Under the pieces are notes generated by a model that did no database searches, was not told the DNA's origin, and was given only the letters and a program-made list of their open reading frames with translations. From Gnetum montanum (lineage: Eukaryota > Streptophyta > Gnetopsida > Gnetales > Gnetaceae), in assembly GCA_015680685.1 (NCBI GenBank), contig MNCI01002098.1, positions 544,457 through 608,456 on the forward strand: a stretch of DNA of 64,000 nucleotides, given 5' to 3'. The position numbers were made by a program, and so were the translations under genes. Positions 26,974-39,836 of this stretch are shown in pieces. The first letter of the stretch is position 1; each line of letters begins with the position of its first letter.

Positions 26974-28559
26974 CTATAATCAATCAAGGATTTGGAATTA
27001 CTAGAGTATTTTCATAAATGAGCAAAAATTTGATACCTTACTCATGCACTTAGTTATATCAAGTTCCTAGTTCATTATGATTGTAGAGTTAGAAAATGTT
27101 CAATAAAAACCCCATTAATACTTTAAAGGAGTTGCATGATCAATTAGAAGTCTTGTTAAAGTTGTTTTGGACTAATCATAAGTGATTTACTTTAAAAATT
27201 CTTAATATGTTGCCTTAGACTTACCCCTATAATACCTTCTAGTTATTAACAATTTTAAAAAAATCAACTCAACTTTCCCTTACTAGCACCCTCACCTCCC
27301 CCTCCCCATCCACACCCCCCCCCTCCCTTAAGGCGATCAGTTTAGGATCACCAAGATTCAAAAATCATGCAAATTGAGGCAATAATGAACAAGTTATGGG
27401 AGTTAGAATTTGGAGTGTTAAAGCTCTTAGCTACAAAGAAAAATTGGCAACAACTCCCTTCTTCTAAAATTCAGAAATGAAAAATTTTTCTAACTCCCCT
27501 ACATTATATATAGGTTTTATGTGTGCAATATCGTAAATATGACATTATAGATGTGATATTGTAGGTTCCTACGATATCATAGATACAATGTCACCATAGA
27601 AAAATCAAAATTTTTAAATGTTTTTGTTGGAAAAAATTGAGTCCCATAGAATAGTTGAAAGATATGCATCATGTTGAAAGGATCTTGATATGGAGATGAT
27701 GCTTTAATTTTGGAAAATAAGTAGTGAAATTCTATGATTAAGAAATCTTGGGCTATGAAAGTACATAACATATTGATGGAATGAATGAGAAAGACAACAT
27801 TGTTATGTTATTAGAATAGATAGTGTGAATGATATGGGAGGTATTTATTGTTATTTATTAGAATTGGAAGGCTCAAGATGATGTGGAATCACTTAGTAGG
27901 TATAAGATACAAAAGTTATATAACTGGATCCTCCCCAAGGTAGGCACCAACCCTTAATGCCCTTATATAACCACTCCTAAAAGTGTTCTTAGGCACTTAA
28001 CGAGTTGAATGTAATGCATACCTATTTAGCAAGACACACATGTTAGTACCACCATATTAGGAAAATAACACTATGCTATACAAAATCATAAGTTATGATT
28101 ATTCAAATAGTGAGATGTAATGGGTTTAGAAGGGATTGCAGAAATCAGGATGTGAGGTGTCTTACCATAGGCATAATGAATTCTTGTGTTTTATTAGTGA
28201 TTATGGTAATCATTAGCCTTTTTGTCCAAGACTCAAACCAAGTCTAGACCACATTTCAGTGACATCACATCATTTCATCTCTTGGAATTATAATTGTATG
28301 AGTATCAATGTTATAAGAAGTATTGTCACTTGGTGTATTGTCCAAGGAAGGAGTTTATTCATGGCACTTTATTTTTATTTTTACAATTCTAAGAAGCTGC
28401 CTACATTTAGGCATGAGTAACATGTCTTTCTAGTGGAACCCCTAGAAACTTATTTTGTGCCCTTTATTTGCTATATGTGTCAACACTTTTAAGGTAGCAC
28501 TTATTTACTCTTACTCTCATTTTTTGTTAGATCTACAAGGATATAATACAACCTTAGTG

Positions 28560-29453
28560 ATGAGTCATCATTTGTTAGGCCCCAACATTGGAGCCAAGAA
28601 GTGACTCAGATATCTAATGTCACCTTATCTAGGTTTGCCTATAAATACAACACTTGGATGCTCAAATGAGATAGTATGTAGAATGTAGAATGTAGAGAGA
28701 TAGTTTTAGTTTTTATTTTCATTTCCTTAGAATTTTTATTCCTAGTGCATGCTCATAGTGTGATGTTTGTAATCATATGGTACCTTTGTTCAAGTGTGAT
28801 GTACTTGGACACATTACATGATTAGCAATAAAGATCAAGACTATCTCCATCATTGTAGTATCTAGTTAGATTATTATTGCCTTTAATTATTAATTATTTA
28901 CTACTTTCTTTAGTTAAATGTTTCCATTTATTACTATTTATTGTTCCTATTATTAAGCGGAATGCTTATGCCTTAATCACAAGCATTTAAGTGTAAATGC
29001 TTGGTAACCCAGAAGTGTATTTTTTAGCATAACTAATGACATACGCTTGGCAATCCCAGAGGTAGTCTCATGAAGTCCAAGGCATATANTATACGCTTGG
29101 CAATCCCAGAGGTAGTCTCATGAAGTCCAAGGCATATACGGATGATTAAGGGCAGATACTCATCGCACATAGGCTAGTTTAGATCTTATTTTCTATCACC
29201 CATTAGCTTCATTAATTTACCTTTTTATTGTCATTAGGAGTAGCATAGAATTAGAGACAACATCGTATGCCTCACTTTGAACTAAACAATACGTGAGAAA
29301 GCTACCACTAGTCCAAGTGGGAAGATAGCAAATTGTGATCAAGACATAGTGTTCTAGATTCCACAACTAGTCCCATCCATGAAATTTAACAAGATCATGT
29401 GTGAATGCTTGTAATTTTTATGGTTGAGTGTAGGGGTACCTCATCGCTCATCA
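28560..29453 (+). mobile_element. Solo LTR A with CTTAG target duplication
   Basis: Plus-oriented LTR from tgatgagtcatca to gctcatca, flanked by cttag at 28555-28559 and 29454-29458. TATAAATA at 28640-28647 and AATAAA at 28827-28832 set the orientation. There is no primer site or polypurine tract at either edge, so it is a recombination-derived solo LTR. Part of its 894-bp length is an N-associated duplication. Confidence 0.9.
29041..29138. repeat. 49-50 bp duplication around an N in solo LTR A
   Basis: The unit starting atacgcttggcaatcccaga is present twice without visible change, at 29041-29088 and 29091-29138, with N at 29089. It is probably an unmerged overlap. Confidence 0.85.
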
Positions 29454-29965
29454 CTTAGTAACATGATAGAACTTAGAATAATAATCCAAAAAGAATCCAT
29501 AAGTTTCCTTGATGTCACACCATTTTCATTCCCACTTGGTTCTTCACTTTTCTATCTAAGAATAATGATCATAAGTTTATCCTTACTTTGATGATGGAAA
29601 TAATATCATTATGGCCATGGTAAGAACCTATTTTTATTGGAATGGATGGATAGATAATCTGGGCTCAATGTGTAAATAATTAGTCTCTTATGACTTGATA
29701 TCATAGAGAAATTTTTACCTTATTGGGCTACATCTTGCCTTTATTTAAATGTGTTTTATTAATGATGAAAAATTATTTACAAAGGGTTTGAAACAAAGTA
29801 TAAAAGAAATGGGAAAGATGGTAAGAATTATGAAAAATTATAAAAAAAGAAAAATGTTAAAGAATTGAAAAATATTGAAGAACGTGAAAAATTGAAGAAA
29901 TGAGAAAGTATAAAAGAATCTAAAAAATGAAAAGAATTATAAAATAAGATAGAAAAATAAGTAAG

Positions 29966-31260
29966 CTACCTACAATTGTAAATGGACACCCCCATGACTA
30001 TTATGAAGATTAGGGAAATGGAAGATAGAATAAGTGGAAGACTAGTAAGTAGGTTGGGTAGATTCCTTTGAGTAGTCATAGTATGATTTGACTTGTTGGA
30101 TATTAACAAGGATAAGCTTACATGGGCTAGATGGGTGATGAATATGTAAAGCACCAGAAGGATACATGGCATGTACTATGTATGGTCCCTTCAAAAGTAC
30201 CTAAAATGGCATGTACTATGTAGCCTTTTGGGATAAATGGCTAGGATTGTAATAGAGGACCTTATTGCTTAATTGTATGGTTACATTTCTTGTCTATGAA
30301 TGGTGCCTAAGTTTGGATTAGTTCTTGTGGACTTCACTTCCCATAAGTGCTACTTGTCTATTTTCATTTAAAAGATTCAAATTCATTAGATGTTCCTTTT
30401 ATGCTAAACTCAAATCAAGGTTAAGTTCACTAGTAGTAGCTAGGGTGTAAAGCTTTACTTGGATTGGAAGTATCAGTAACTTTCCATAGAATAACTCATA
30501 TGGGGTGTACCCAATAGGTAATTTCCATGATGTTCTATAGGCCCATAGACCATCATTTAATTTCATACTCCAATCACATTAAAATCTATTAATCATCCTA
30601 GTGACTATTCTAGTAATTTCATGGTTAGTAATTTTAGTTTGATCATTTGCTTTGGGATGATATGGTGTTGTTAATTTATGGTTAATCCCAATTTTTTGCA
30701 TGAGTTTCTTAAAGGTAGCACCAATGAAGTGGGTTCCATTATTTAATATTACCATTCTAGGTATTCCAAATCAGTTCACCATGTGTTGTTGGAAAAACTT
30801 GGTAGCTATTTTTGTTGTACAATCCTTTACTACTACTACATTTGCCCACTTTGTGCAATAGTCCACAATCATTATAATGTATGCTTTCCCATTTAACATT
30901 AGTTGAATGAGCCCCATAAGATATATTTCCCAAATATTAAAAGGCTCCAGTGGCTGTATCCAATGTCATGGCCCTTCATATCTGGCTATAATTCCTCCAT
31001 CTCTTTGGCAACGTTCACATGATTAGGCAAAAGTGTGGTTATCTTTGAATAGAGTAGGCCAAAAGTAGCATGCCATTAGCTATTTTAGTATTGTTCTATG
31101 CCCTACATAGTGGCACCACATGGACCTTCATGGATTTCTTGTAACACTCTTTGCTAGTCACAATCAAGTATACACCATCTAACAAGCCCATCTACACAAA
31201 TTTTGTATAGGTTTTCATTTATTTCCATGTATTATTTAGCTTTGTGAAGGAATTTTTCAC
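29966..31260 (-). pseudogene. E3 integrase relic
   Basis: The core at about 30690-30900 reads VDYCTKWAN, LNNGTHFIG, INHKLTTPYHPKA. The C-terminal part at about 30150-30330 keeps KVLYYNPSHL and KGPYIVHAMYPSGAL, the GPY/F-type module of Ty3/gypsy integrases. The zinc-binding N-terminus lies at about 30960-31240. One catalytic Asp is changed (DNG to NNG). Confidence 0.75.
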
Positions 31261-31279
31261 ATTGTTTTCTATTCCATTC

Positions 31280-33480
31280 AACAAGAAGCTCTAGTATTGT
31301 GAGATATGTTAGGTACTCTATAGTCCATGGTTGTTCTATTGAATTTACAACCTTTGTTGTTCTAGTGAAGAGGTTCTCATTAGAAAATTATTCTAATAAG
31401 GATTCTACTTGGTTGTTTGCATCCCATTTCAACCTTGATAAATGATTAGCTACAACATTTTCTGTCCCTTTTTTTTATCAATCACTGTAATTGATGAGAT
31501 GCGGTTTGCACAGGCCGCGATATCACGTACGCGATATCGCAGCCGATGCGATATCGCATCCCCCACAATATCACGTACGCGATATCGCGTCCTTCCCTAC
31601 GATATCGCGTACACGATATCGTAGTCCGCCGCCATGTCTATAAATAAGAGGCGGCTCTCCCTTATTTGGGGATCCCAATTTTAGAGTAGCGAAGCTCTGG
31701 TAGTTTGATCCCTCCAGAGTTAGAACTTTTCCCGTGTCTGCCCGCAGTGTGGTGAATGTGATTCTACGATGTCTTTATTCGAGTGTGCCGTACTTGGACA
31801 CGCACATTATCGACAATAAAGATCAAGATTACTTCATCATTGCAGCATTCACTTAGTTTATTTATTTGTTATTTATTTAATGTTATTTATTGCTTTCATA
31901 GCGCGGTGTGAGTATGACTTAACTACGAGCATCTACGGGTGTGTACGGCTAGTTAAGGAATCGGTTACTCATCGCNNNNNNNNNNNNNGCACTTAGGCTA
32001 GATTATATTTCCTTACCCTTTTCCTCTTAGCTTAGATTTAGTTAAATATTATTTTCCACTGCCATCAGGAGCAGCGTTAGAATTAGGAACACATCATACA
32101 CCTCATCTAGACTAAACCATATGTGACATATGCAAAACTAGTCTAGATGGGAAGACAACGAACTGCAACCTAAGGCTAACTATCTAGGTGCTACAACTAG
32201 TCCATCTGCGGAGTTCGACTGGATCGCGCGTGCGACGCTCGTTTCGTATGGTTGAGTGTAGGGGTACCTCGCCATTCATCAGTAATGTCAAAATCTTGAA
32301 GAATCACAAGCCATCTTATCACTCTAGGACTAACCATTAGCTTGTTCATTAAAGCTTGGATGGCACTATGGTTTGTGTGAACACATATTTGGTAAATGAG
32401 CACATAATGTCTAAATTTTTCAAGTGCATACACCATGACTATCAGCTCCTTCTTAGTTATGGTGTTTAATTATGATTTGGTGATGCTCTTGCTAGCATAA
32501 TGTATGTAGCATGGTCTCTTTTGATCATCAAGTTGTATTAATATTACATCAAGTGCATAGTTGGAGGCATCAATCATGATATGAAAAGGCCTTAACTAAT
32601 CTAGAGCTTGATGGATTGGTGTGTCAACTACCTTCTATTTCAAAGTTTCAAATGCCTTTTCACATGACATAGTCCACTTATAAGATACATCCTACTTTGT
32701 GAGTTCTACTACATATTTGACTATTTTAGAGAAGCTTTCATTAAATCTTCTATAGTATCCCATATGGCCCAAAAAGGATCTTACATATTTTACTATCTAC
32801 AACCTTTGAGTGATATTTTGGATGAATCTAATGTTTTTTAGGATCTACCTCTATACCCCTTTGGAAGATTTTGTGTTATGGTACTATGCCTTCCTAGACC
32901 ATAAGATTGCTCGAGCTTTAGATTAGTTTCAACATATCTTTTAAGTACTTGCTCCAACTGGTCCAAGGCTTATTTGAAATCCAGCTCGTATGTGGAAAAA
33001 TCATCCATGAAAAATTCAACACCATTACCTATATGCTTCTAGAAGATGCTTAAAACAAATCTCTGAAAGATTGCTAGTGCATTGCATAGACTGAAAGGCA
33101 TCTATCTATAAGTAAATGGTTCCCATGGACCAGTAAACATGGTTTTTCTTAATCCTCCAGTGCAATGTAAATTTGATTGTATCCACTGTACCTATCTAGA
33201 AAATTTTAGTACTCATGTCCTAAGATTATGTCTAGGACTTGATCCACAAATGGCAATGGAAAATAATCCTTAAACATAGTTGAATTTAACAACTGGAAGT
33301 CGATGCAAACGTGCCATTTGCATCCTTTCTTTGGAACTATCACCAAAGGGCTTACCAATTCACTATCTACAATTGCATAAATGAATTCTACCCTTAGAAA
33401 CATTTCCAATTATTTCTTAACTACCTCCTTAATTTTAGAATTAATTCCTTGTTGAGGTTAATGTTTTGGTTTAATTGTAG
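31280..33480 (-). pseudogene. E3 reverse transcriptase and RNase H, split by solo LTR B
   Basis: RT at about 32700-33410 reads SPLVIVPKKGCKWHVCIDFQ and PLPFVDQVLDII, with an intact FMDDFSTYE active site near 32990. RNase H reads MVYALEKFRHYVLIYQ and SAIQALMNK at 32300-32440, then is cut by the LTR at 31492-32281 and continues toward 31280. Confidence 0.8.
31492..32281 (+). mobile_element. Solo LTR B, CpG-rich, with GTAAT target duplication
   Basis: Plus-oriented LTR from tgatgagatgcgg to cattcatca, flanked by gtaat at 31487-31491 and 32282-32286. TATAAATA at 31639-31646 and AATAAA at 31815-31820 mark promoter and polyadenylation. U3 is 147 bp and holds four copies of a gatatcgcg/cgcgatatc palindrome (31517-31540, 31545-31560, 31567-31590, 31599-31622). 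It keeps many CpGs, unlike all flanking sequence, so it is a recent arrival. The 13-N run at 31976-31988 is flanked by gc on both sides. Confidence 0.92.
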
Positions 33481-34430
33481 GATCAGTGTAGATTCGATGT
33501 TGGCAAATTCATGGATCAATTCTTGTGATTTCATCATAAGACCACACAAATGTTGTAGGTCATCTGTTGAGCACTTCCAATAGTTTTTTTTCCTTGTCTA
33601 TGTTGGCATTAATAATTTCTGGATGCTCATTCTTTAGAAATGTGTATTCTAATGTTGCTAGTAGGGCTTTCAATTCTAGCAGTTCCAGTTTCATTATGTC
33701 TAGGATTTCCAAGTGTTACTAGTCTATTTCTTCCTCATGATTATGTTAAGGGTAAGAGTATATTTTCCTTAGTTATTCCAACTTATCTATTTCTTCTATG
33801 TAGGTTCTAATGATCTACTCTTCTAGTTCCATGTACTTATCAGATTGGGTTTCTTCGCTGGTAATCAGCCACTAGGTGCCCTCTTGTTAGGTGGTTGATG
33901 CATACAGGAAATTTTGAACACAACTTGTTTCTATGCATTGATTGCATACCTTAGTTTGTTTTCATTCAATGGTTCAAATTCTTTGCATGTAATTGTCCCC
34001 ATGACTGTTGTATGCGATACATGGAATCCTTTGTCTATGTATGATTTTGGCTTCATCTTCCTTGGAAATTTTCAAGGATAAATCACGAATTCCAAGCTTA
34101 GCATTCATGGTGCTAATTCAAGCTATTTTCATGATAATTGATAATTCTTCCTTGTTTTTCCCCACATGAATTACTAGAAAATCAATAGGATAGGACTAGC
34201 CACTGATGGTGGTAATTAGATCATCAACCTATTTAAGTGAAACTATGATTGACTAATTTACAAGCTCTAAACAAATGTTACTTTTCTTTAGTGGTGGGAG
34301 GTTCTAGGATTGGTACATGTTTTCAAATATTAGATTTAATCAAGACCCAAAATTTAATAAAGCTTTACACAATTTTTGTCCTACTATTTGGAGATAAATC
34401 AAGGGACTTCCTAGGCTAGTTCTTTTCTAT
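33480..34430 (-). pseudogene. E3 protease and protease-RT linker relic
   Basis: Minus-strand ALLNFGS-LNLIF at about 34340-34380 is the decayed equivalent of the Athila-type protease motif LLDLGxSVNL, with catalytic Asp replaced. NLPPLKKSNICLELV and a GIRDLSLKIS segment follow, both shared with E1 and E2. The stretch to 33480 links to RT. Confidence 0.65.
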
Positions 34431-36969
34431 GAAAGAGCCCCTACCTTGATCCAATGGGTTATTGTTTATGTGAGCATGATAGCTCTAACATTGGAACCTG
34501 ATGAAGTTGGAAGCTTATTACATTGGGAAGGACTTGATGTAGATGGGGTGGAGCTAGATGTGTTCCCCATCCACTGGGTCATATCTAGACTTGTTCTAAA
34601 TAATGCTCATTTATTAGGTTGATACTGAAAAGTATTATTCCTTTCATGTGTATTGTCTACCCTTGTAGCACTTTCTAAATAGGGTTGTAATGGTAAGTTC
34701 CCTTACATAATAGGAGGTGACATTGGTGGCATAGGACTAAAGTGTTGAGTAGAAGGTCTCGTTGTTGGTGGATGCATGTATAAGTTGGAATCAGTCCTTG
34801 GTAGCATTGATTTGTTGTATTCTACTAAATAGTACTATAGGGTTTGAACAATTTCACTATCAGGTGAGATTGAATGTTGTACATAGTATCCATAAATATT
34901 AGGTTATCAATATAGATACTATTAGTGTGATGATGGCATGACCCATGATTGTGGCTACTACCACTATTGATGGTATTGCTCTTGCGGCTGCAGCAAGGCT
35001 TCACTAAGATAGTACATTGGTTGAGGTTGTTCTCTATAGTTACCTTAAGGATAATGTAACCACTTGGGAATTTTTTTTGAGCAAATCATTGGTTAAGTTC
35101 ATATGCCCTAGTCTCTTGTAGATGTACCATAATTGGACAACATCCCTTAGGATGTTTGTACTAGCACACAGTGCAACCTTCATCATCTATGGAGTTGGTG
35201 TTTGAGTACCCAGATACTAAAGCAACTTTACCATTTTGTCCAAATTTCCTCTTCTTCTTTTTATCTTTGCCTCTGTTGAATGCTTGTTTTTCTTTCTCCT
35301 CCACAATATTTAGTGTTGTTGTACATCATTCATCTATTGAATCCCACATTTTCACTACTTGTGATACTACATTGACAATAGATTTTTGAATCAATAACAT
35401 CTCTTTCCTAATGACCTAGTCCAAGGTTTCTTCCTCTTGGGTATCACATACTTGTGCATCTCTTTTCTAGATTGATGGATCCCTATTGTATTCTTTAGCT
35501 AATTTTCTTTCTTTGAGTTGTCCTTCTTCTTTTGCCACTTGATCAATGAGTCTTTTAATTCAATGGACAATTAATTCTAATAGTCTTCCTTGGGCAAAAA
35601 ATCCCCAAGGGTCTCTCTTATTTTACTTCTCAGCCCATCTATGATGTGCCTTAGCTATTCCTTGATGAAAATCCATGGCCTGGGCATCTATGTAATAGTG
35701 AATAATATCTGTCCATTTCTACATCAAGGGGCTCATAGGTCCTTTGTTTTTAGGTTTGGATTTTCTTTCTTAGGTTTGACACTTGTGAATATGTTTGATA
35801 TTTGTCATTGAAAATTTTGAGCATAGTACTCTATCATTTGATGAATTTAGGTTCTAGTGACATGTACTAGCTTTCTAATTCCTTCACAAATGTTTTAGGA
35901 AATAGCTTCAATTTTTGCCAATCACTCTCTATGCTTTGAAGGGCATAGGCATCATGGAATTCTTAAAGGTGATGCTGAGGATTAGTGTTGTAACCTCCTT
36001 TAAATCAAGTCATGTTATTCATATCTAGCCATTTGATTCGGTTGTCTCTCATGTGTCTAGTTGGTATGTAGATTGCTTCTTACATGTTGATCATTTACAA
36101 GTTTCCATAAGGGGTTCATCATCATCATCGAGTTCATAGGCTTTATGATAGAGATGGTCCCTTCTATGCTTGTGCCTCTCTTCTATCTTTGTACCTTCTT
36201 CTTTCATGCTCCTTATTTTCTAAATCAAAATACCATGAGTATTGGTCATGATGATCATGAGCTCTTCTCTTTTTCCTATCAAAGTCTTAGTACTTGTGTC
36301 ATCTCCTATTATAGTCATTTGATGATCTTGATGAAGTAGAGGAGGTAGTAGGAGAATGGTGCCAGATGGTTCTCCTTTCATGACTCTGGAGAGTTTTCTT
36401 GTGGGACTTAGCAAGATCCCTTGGCTTAGATTCTTGCTTATATCTTGAGTCAATAGCCTTCCCCTTGTGTATCTCGACTAAAGTAGAGTGAATTTGGGCT
36501 TTAATAGATTACTCTAATATAATGATAAGTGTCTTTAATGGCTCCTCATGGTTCTAGTGGAGTCACTGCAAAATGAACTAATCAACATCAAGCTCTTCTA
36601 TGATAAGAGATTTGTTGGCTTGCTTCCCTTTGGTATGAACATGCTTGATCTCCATAGCAACATCTGTCTTCATCTGATTCCTTGTACATTCATAGGATTT
36701 GAATCTAGTCTAAGTGCATTCCCCTTAGAGAAATTTGTAGCATCTTTAGTACTACATGTTCAAGAGGTAGAACTATGTTACCTTGCATGTCTCTCCACCT
36801 CATTTGTTTATCTTGATGGAATATGAAGGAAAAGTCTAGATGGTATGGATCAATGTGAGCATAAGTAATATGTGTCTGCATTGGCATTCTCTAGTCATCT
36901 TCATTCACAATTCTATCACTACTCCTTGTTTCCTTGGCAAGTTATAGTTGATCATTATGTGAAGCCATG
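34430..36969 (-). pseudogene. E3 gag relic, N-terminus missing
   Basis: A compact Cys/His motif reads GCTVC-YKHPKGCCP near 35130-35170. A charged and Asn/Tyr-rich linker lies downstream, toward protease. The capsid-like helical region is at about 35560-36130. The frame is broken throughout and stops where the E1 LTR begins. Confidence 0.6.
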
Positions 36970-37828
36970 TGATGAGTGGAAAATACCCCTATGCTCAACC
37001 ATATGAATTACTAAACATTCATGTGTGATCCGATTGAATTCCATGGACCCTTTATCTTCTAGTACACTAGCCTCTAGAAAGTGAACTTGCCCTAACAATC
37101 ATTCATTGTCTTCCCAATTACACTTGTGATATGCAAAGATATGGTTAAGTGTAATCAAGGCATATGATTTTTATTATTTTTTTGTTTTATATTTTGAGTT
37201 CTTAAAATAAATAATGAAATGAATGAAGAAATTTAATCGCTAATTTAATCTAACTAACTAACCAATGTCTAGCTAATCCTAACATAAACATCAAGTTCCA
37301 CTTTTTGGACACATCGTGAACATGTATAATGCTACTAGGTTATCAAATGTTAAGCATTACTAGGATTACTGAGCATCATGTGCATGCTCGAAGTAGTTTT
37401 ACTTATGTGCTTAATTAATTACTATGTAATCTAGCTTAATTTAGATTAATTACTTAAAGCATTAAAAGAAATTGCATAAAACATTAAATGCATAAAGAAA
37501 ATATTAAATTTAGACAAAGTGTTGCATGGTTTATTAGAAAGCTTGTTTTTATTGTCGCACACATTACCATGCTTAGGTACAATAATGCTTGAATAAAGAT
37601 TTGTACACTTAATGATTACTACTACAAATACTTGGGAAAATATTCTAACTCTAGGGAAGAAAAATTGCAAGAGCTCTGCTACACTATGACGAAAGACTTC
37701 CAAATTGTGCATCCAAGTGTTATATTTATAGGCTAGCACACATCCCATGATATTAGATATCTGACATTTCTTCTTAATCCCTGGTATCAGGTATTCAATA
37801 TCAGATCCAAAAAACATACACTTCATCA
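36970..37828 (-). mobile_element. E1 3' LTR
   Basis: 859 bp from tgatgagtgg to cacttcatca, followed by the polypurine complement tatccccacgaataaatg. It has a minus-strand TATA (TATAAATATA) near 37720. It interrupts or abuts the gag of E3. The sequence to its left does not match the E2 primer site, so it is not the 5' LTR of E3. Confidence 0.8.
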
Positions 37829-37842
37829 TATCCCCACGAATA

Positions 37843-39836
37843 AATGAAAACTCATCCTTGAGTGAACAAAAGGAGGAATAGGTCCCTTACGTAAAAATAT
37901 TGAGAAGGTATGGGATTATTGACTAACATGAAAACTAAATCAAATAAAGCAAATAGATTCTAAGTAACCAAGTTTATAGATTTACAATATTTTATAGAAC
38001 TGGGTATTCATGACAATAGAATTGAACACCTTGGGCAAAACTAACATCCAACTCCTTTAGTAGCTGAAGAACGAGGGAGAAGATTTAATGATCATGAATG
38101 GGCCTTGTCGTATGATGTTGCTCCTTATTCCTTGGTGAAGATAGTCCTACTTCTAGTCCACACTTCTCTCTACAATCACAACAAAATCACAGATTAGTGT
38201 GCAATGTGTAACTTATAGCTTTTAGGTGCCTTGTCTCATTGGCAATTACACATAGTTAGGTTGTGATTATGGTGCATTGATTCTTTTAATAGTATTTGCT
38301 TTTTGTGGCTATTAGAGTTCATTGAAAGAGTTTAACTTCATAGATTGATGATGTTAGTATTAGTCCTTAGTTAAACCTTTATGGGAGTAAAAAAAATTTG
38401 AAAACTTTTTGTCATAAAAAAAAACCTAAGTGGCCCCCACAACATAGAGTGTACCTTCGGTAGTGGGAAGACTAAAAAATGGGTTAAAATGGATAAGCGA
38501 TTCATCATTAAACCTTGAAAAGCCCAAATGCAATGAAATGATTGAAGAGGATTAAAGAGTTCACAACAACAAAAAAGAGGATTTCACTAAAAAAGATTGT
38601 GAAGATATGCATAATTGGATGTCATGGATGGAGCATGCAAATTGATTTGATTGTGAAAATGCCTAAGGATAAAGAACTTAACTATTCCAACTAAAAGGTA
38701 TGTAATTGGATCCTTCCAAAAGTAGGCATAGGTCCTTTGTTTCCCTTGCATATCCTCAAACCAAGGAGTTCATAGTCCCCATTTGTGATTAATGGTTATG
38801 GAAAGTTAAGTATGAAACCCAAAAGAAACTACCTAAGAATTTCAACACATCAAACCAAGACATCAGATAAGGACATGAACACTGGTAGTGAGGTGAGGCA
38901 TGGAAAGTATAGATGGAAAAGAGAGAAAAAGTGGAATGGAGTTATTGATTAAGGTCACATGAAGTCCCTCATAAATTTTGTGGTTAAATAACTTGATAAA
39001 ATTCATCCTTAGTCTAGACCAAAATCAACCACATTTAGTAACTTTGCATTGCCACTCGAAGATTAGTCCATCCCCTTGAGACATAAGAGTGCTCTCATAG
39101 ATTAATCACCATTCCTTATGGAGAAGAAAAGAGAAGTAGAAAGTGAGAAAGGGCCTTAGTTAGAGGGGACCTTCAGGCATGGATAACATATCTTTCTAGT
39201 CCCATAACTAGTGTGTGTAGCTTGTTTATTTTGTCCAAGGGGTATGATTTCAATTTCCATCATGTTTATTTTCTTTTACTTTTTAGATGGGAACCACACC
39301 ATGCAAAGACATTCAACTTCCTATTAATGGTCAACACAGAATGGTAAGAAATACATGAAAACACTCATGCACCTAAGTATAAGGGTACAAAAAGTATTGA
39401 GTCTCTTTGAAGTCACATCCTGTTCAAGCCCTTGAATCCTTTCCAAGTCCAAAAACTAGCAATGTCACATGTTCGTTAAAGGTTTGTTAAGGAAATAGAC
39501 GTCATACTTCTAGAAAAAAAAAACAACACAGAGTTTGTGGATGGGTGGATGATGTGAACTCACTGTATGTTTCATGAACAAAAAAATCATGTCTTAGTTA
39601 TGAATAAAAAAATTCAAAGCTAGAATCTAGACACTAATAATGAAATAACCAGATAGCACATGCCCACATCAAGCAACACGCATAGTACCCTGTTAGCAAT
39701 AAGGCATGTTATTATTAGAACAAAATAAGAAAATCACATCAAAATAAAGAAAAATATACAAGAAATTGTAAAATAGTAAAGAAAAATAAAACATATTAAC
39801 AATGTTATAAAATAGATTTAAATGATGTAAAGTAAT
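37843..39836 (-). other. E1 non-coding 3' region without accessory ORF
   Basis: Only short edges matching both ends of the E3/E4 accessory ORF region remain (about 37980-38200: an aacgagggagaag-like block, then tacaatcacaacaaaatcac). About 2.8 kb between them is absent. The rest matches the conserved spacer of the other copies. Confidence 0.6.

Larger units (their letters stand above)
26974..29960 (-). other. E3 conserved non-coding 3' region
   Basis: No reading frame. It shares blocks with the E4, E1 and E2 spacers, for example gtaactggatcctccccaa-like sequence near 27920. A C-rich low-complexity patch (cctccccctccccatcc-like) lies at 27290-27330. It is interrupted by the solo LTR at 28560-29453. 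Confidence 0.55.
23182..36969 (-). mobile_element. Element E3: Athila-like Ty3/gypsy with accessory ORF
   Basis: This is the most complete copy of the ORF-bearing type. On the minus strand it has gag, protease, RT, RNase H, integrase, spacer, accessory ORF, polypurine tract and 3' LTR. Two plus-strand solo LTRs are inserted (28560 and 31492), adding about 1.7 kb. The gag N-terminus, primer site and 5' LTR are missing where the 3' LTR of E1 begins at 36970. All ORFs are broken. Confidence 0.8.

Noticed and set aside
27290-27330. C-rich patch as a G-quadruplex or regulatory element
   Set aside because: It is a short low-complexity tract in the non-coding region of E3, not shared at the same place with other copies.
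31442-31624. 60-codon open frame with repeated SRTRYR segments
   Set aside because: It is a by-product of the palindromic repeats in the U3 of solo LTR B.
31500-31625. CRISPR-like array
   Set aside because: The repeats are palindromic promoter motifs within an LTR, irregularly spaced, in a plant genome.
28560-32281. Solo LTRs A and B as the two LTRs of one plus-strand element
   Set aside because: They have different target duplications (CTTAG and GTAAT), no primer site or polypurine tract, and the DNA between them is minus-strand E3 sequence.
36970-37828. This LTR as the 5' LTR of E3
   Set aside because: A polypurine tract lies on its right and no tRNA-Asp-type primer site on its left, so it is the 3' LTR of E1.
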